In this document: positions 8,027 through 9,115 of the stretch, piece after piece
Layout: each line of letters starts with the position of its first letter
Position numbering within the stretch: the first letter of the stretch is position 1
Origin: Candidatus Eisenbergiella stercorigallinarum
GTDB taxonomy: Bacteria > Bacillota > Clostridia > Lachnospirales > Lachnospiraceae
Direction of reading: 5' to 3'
Assembly: GCA_019120525.1 (NCBI GenBank)
Contig: DWUW01000311.1
Coordinates: 1-9,115, forward strand
DNA length: 9,115 nt
The notes under the pieces: generated by a model
The model's database searches: none
Seen by the model: only the letters and a program-made list of their open reading frames with translations
Told to the model about the DNA's origin: nothing
Translations under genes and position numbers: made by a program

Positions 8027-8874
8027 ATGAGTGAAGCAGTATATGCCAACAGGAAGCACAAGGACACGGTATTTCGGATGCTCTTTGGCGACAAAAAAAG
8101 CCATTTTGGAGCTGTACAACGCCCTGAACGGGACGGACTATCAGGATCCGGACGACCTGACGGTCACCACGCTGGAAAACGCGGTCTATATGGCCATGAA
8201 GAACGATGTATCCTTTCTTCTGGACGAAAGGATGACCCTGTATGAGCACCAGTCCACGCGGAATCCGAACATGCCCCTGCGCGACCTGATCTATATTGCG
8301 CGGCTTATGGAAAAGTATGTGAATAAAAGATCGCTGTATCAATCCGAAACTGATGGAAAGGTGCAGAACCCTGCGGGAATACAGTGAGTTCGTGTCCCGG
8401 ATCAGGAAATATGCGGTTGGGGAAATAGCGATCGGGGAAGCGGTAGACAGGGCCGTGACGGAGTGCATAGAGGAAGGGATCCTTGCGGACTTCCTGCGCG
8501 CCCAGAGAGCGGAGGTGATCGCCATGTCGATCTTCGAGTATAACGAAGAAGAGGAAATGAAGAAGCTCAGAGAAGGGGAACAGGAAATTGGTGAGAAAAG
8601 AGGAAGGGCTGAAGGAAAAATTGAAGGGAAAAGAGAAGGAAAAATCGAAGGAAAATCCGAAGGCTTTGCCAGATCCTGCTTATTTGCCTTGGAAAGTCAT
8701 GGAACTGTGGCGGAATGGCTGAAAAAGCAGATTATGGAAGAAACGGATCCTGAAGCTGTAGAAGTATGGATGCAGATGGCAGTAACGACAGATTCGGTAG
8801 AAGACTTCATTGAAAAAACCGGTCTGAAAGCCCCTGGCATGGTTAACCCCTATCCGGAAAAAGAACATCTGTAA
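8027..8874 (+). pseudogene. Rpn-like PD-(D/E)XK nuclease/transposase family gene, broken by a frameshift and an internal deletion
   Basis: The reading continues through three frames. Frame one (8027-8098) gives MSEAVYANRKHKDTVFRMLF, then GDKK, with GGAGG four bases before the ATG. An A7 run at 8093-8099 has one base too many for the continuing frame. Frame two (8100-8345) encodes AILELYNALNGTDY and the nuclease core NDVSFLLDERMTLYEHQS, with the acidic residues and E-x-Q expected of Rpn nucleases. At about 8343-8356 the frame changes again to KLMERCRTLREYSEFV, followed by a helical C-terminal region and EGKxEGK repeats. By memory of the family, about 70-90 residues, including a VFYNG-type strand, are missing between SLYQ and KLMERCRTL. 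The family is linked to recombination and, in some reports, to phage defence. This copy is probably non-functional. Confidence 0.75.
8611..8663 (+). repeat. 12-bp tandem repeat in the Rpn-like C-terminus
   Basis: Four units of the form GAAGGxAAAxxx (8611-8622, 8623-8634, 8635-8646, 8647-8658) and a partial fifth encode EGKI-EGKR-EGKI-EGKS-EG. Charged tetrapeptide repeats of this sort are common near the C-terminus of Rpn-type proteins. Unit length is a multiple of three, so copy-number changes would keep the frame. Confidence 0.8.
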
Positions 8875-8882
8875 ATCGAAAA

Positions 8883-8927
8883 TGATGTGGCTGCGGTTTG
8901 GCTTTCGGCAGAATTATAACCACATCA
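8883..8927 (+). other. Inverted repeat downstream of the Rpn-like pseudogene
   Basis: TGATGTGG (8883-8890) pairs exactly with CCACATCA (8920-8927) across a 29-base loop. There is no T-run after it, so a standard terminator is unlikely. It could be a weak RNA structure or a protein-binding site, or it could be chance. Confidence 0.3.
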
Positions 8928-9015
8928 GGCTGTATCGTCTTCGAATGATCTGCGCAGTGAATGCACGGACCTGACTAAACAGTAACGGTATTTTCTGACA
9001 CTTTCTTCTTACCTA

Positions 9016-9044
9016 TTGAAAAATATGTCGGAATGTGCTATTCT
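9016..9044 (+). promoter_or_regulatory. Strong outward-facing promoter just inside the right inverted repeat
   Basis: TTGAAA (9016-9021), a 17-bp spacer and TATTCT (9039-9044), with TGC at 9036-9038 as an extended -10. Transcription would begin near 9051 and cross the right repeat out of the window. No gene to serve lies between it and the repeat, apart from a doubtful eight-codon reading frame at 9058-9084. Inversion of the segment would place it facing the polysaccharide operon, about 105 bp before the GT8 start. Confidence 0.75.
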
Positions 9045-9082
9045 GCGGTACAGGGATATGGAAATGAAGGAAATGGAAGGCT

Positions 9083-9115
9083 GAAGGAAACATTTTATCC
9101 CAAAATGTTTCCTTC
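9083..9115 (-). repeat. Right inverted repeat within a perfect 33-bp palindrome
   Basis: GAAGGAAACATTTT (9083-9096), centre ATCCC (9097-9101) and AAAATGTTTCCTTC (9102-9115) form a perfect 14-5-14 palindrome. Positions 9083-9109 also form the inverted partner of 6921-6947. The left copy shares the inner arm and the centre but keeps only 9 of 14 palindromic matches in its outer arm. The window ends on the last palindrome base, so the outer boundary of the site is unknown. Confidence 0.85.

Larger units (their letters stand above)
6921..9109. other. Putative invertible DNA segment carrying its own recombinase
   Basis: A stretch of about 2.2 kb bounded by inverted copies of a 27-bp sequence with one mismatch. 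It contains a complete tyrosine recombinase gene, a broken Rpn-like gene and three promoter-like sequences, one of which faces outward at the right end. Known tyrosine-recombinase switches, such as fimS in Escherichia coli and RecV-dependent switches in Clostridioides difficile, have inverted sites of similar size around a promoter or regulatory DNA. Inversion here is inferred from the repeats, the recombinase and promoter placement. The alternative is a small mobile element with terminal inverted repeats that merely inserted next to the operon. Confidence 0.65.

Noticed and set aside
8093..8100. Programmed -1 frameshift at an A AAA AAG-like heptamer
   Set aside because: The continuing frame requires a +1 shift (one extra A), not -1, and a second lesion downstream would still break the product.
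7632..8525. A 297-codon minus-strand open frame opposite the recombinase tail region and the Rpn-like gene
   Set aside because: No recognisable domain, no ribosome binding site, and it lies antisense to a clearly recognisable family; it is a shadow frame kept open by base composition.
9083..9115. Intrinsic terminator
   Set aside because: The stem is long but AT-rich, and no T-run follows within the window; the matching inverted copy at 6921 makes a recombination site the better explanation.
1..9115. tRNA, rRNA, riboswitch or CRISPR array
   Set aside because: No cloverleaf-like sequence, conserved riboswitch core or regularly spaced repeats were seen on reading either strand.

Overview
The window looks like a chromosomal piece of a Gram-positive Firmicute, most likely a gut Lachnospiraceae-type clostridium. 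Base composition is near-balanced, ribosome binding sites are strong AGGAG types, and the glycosyltransferases, TagGH-like exporter and Rpn-like protein resemble ones I associate with that family. The assignment is by recognition, not by a search.

Positions 1-6872 hold a tightly packed minus-strand operon for making and exporting a surface polysaccharide. In transcription order it encodes a GT8 glycosyltransferase, an ABC-2 permease, its ATPase, UDP-glucose 6-dehydrogenase, two related GT2 glycosyltransferases, and a GlfT2-like GT2 enzyme that runs off the left edge. Gaps are 32 bp or less, with overlaps of 4 and 8 bp that suggest translational coupling. The set implies a uronic-acid-containing glycan built in the cytoplasm on a carrier and exported by an ABC transporter. 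No flippase, polymerase or initiating transferase is visible.

Positions 6921-9109 form the most interesting part, a segment of about 2.2 kb bounded by a 27-bp inverted repeat with one mismatch (6921-6947 and 9083-9109). It encodes a minimal 192-residue tyrosine recombinase of FimB/FimE size with all catalytic residues, followed by a broken Rpn/PD-(D/E)XK gene. Just inside the right repeat is a strong outward-facing promoter (TTGAAA, 17-bp spacer, TATTCT with an extended -10). I see no comparable promoter directly upstream of the polysaccharide operon. If the recombinase inverts the segment, this promoter would sit about 105 bp upstream of the GT8 gene and point into the operon. I therefore propose a self-encoded invertible promoter switch for the polysaccharide, shown here in the orientation in which that promoter points away from the operon.

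The window ends exactly at the last base of a perfect 33-bp palindrome that contains the right-hand repeat. What the promoter drives in the present orientation is therefore not visible, and an assembly break at the repeat is possible.
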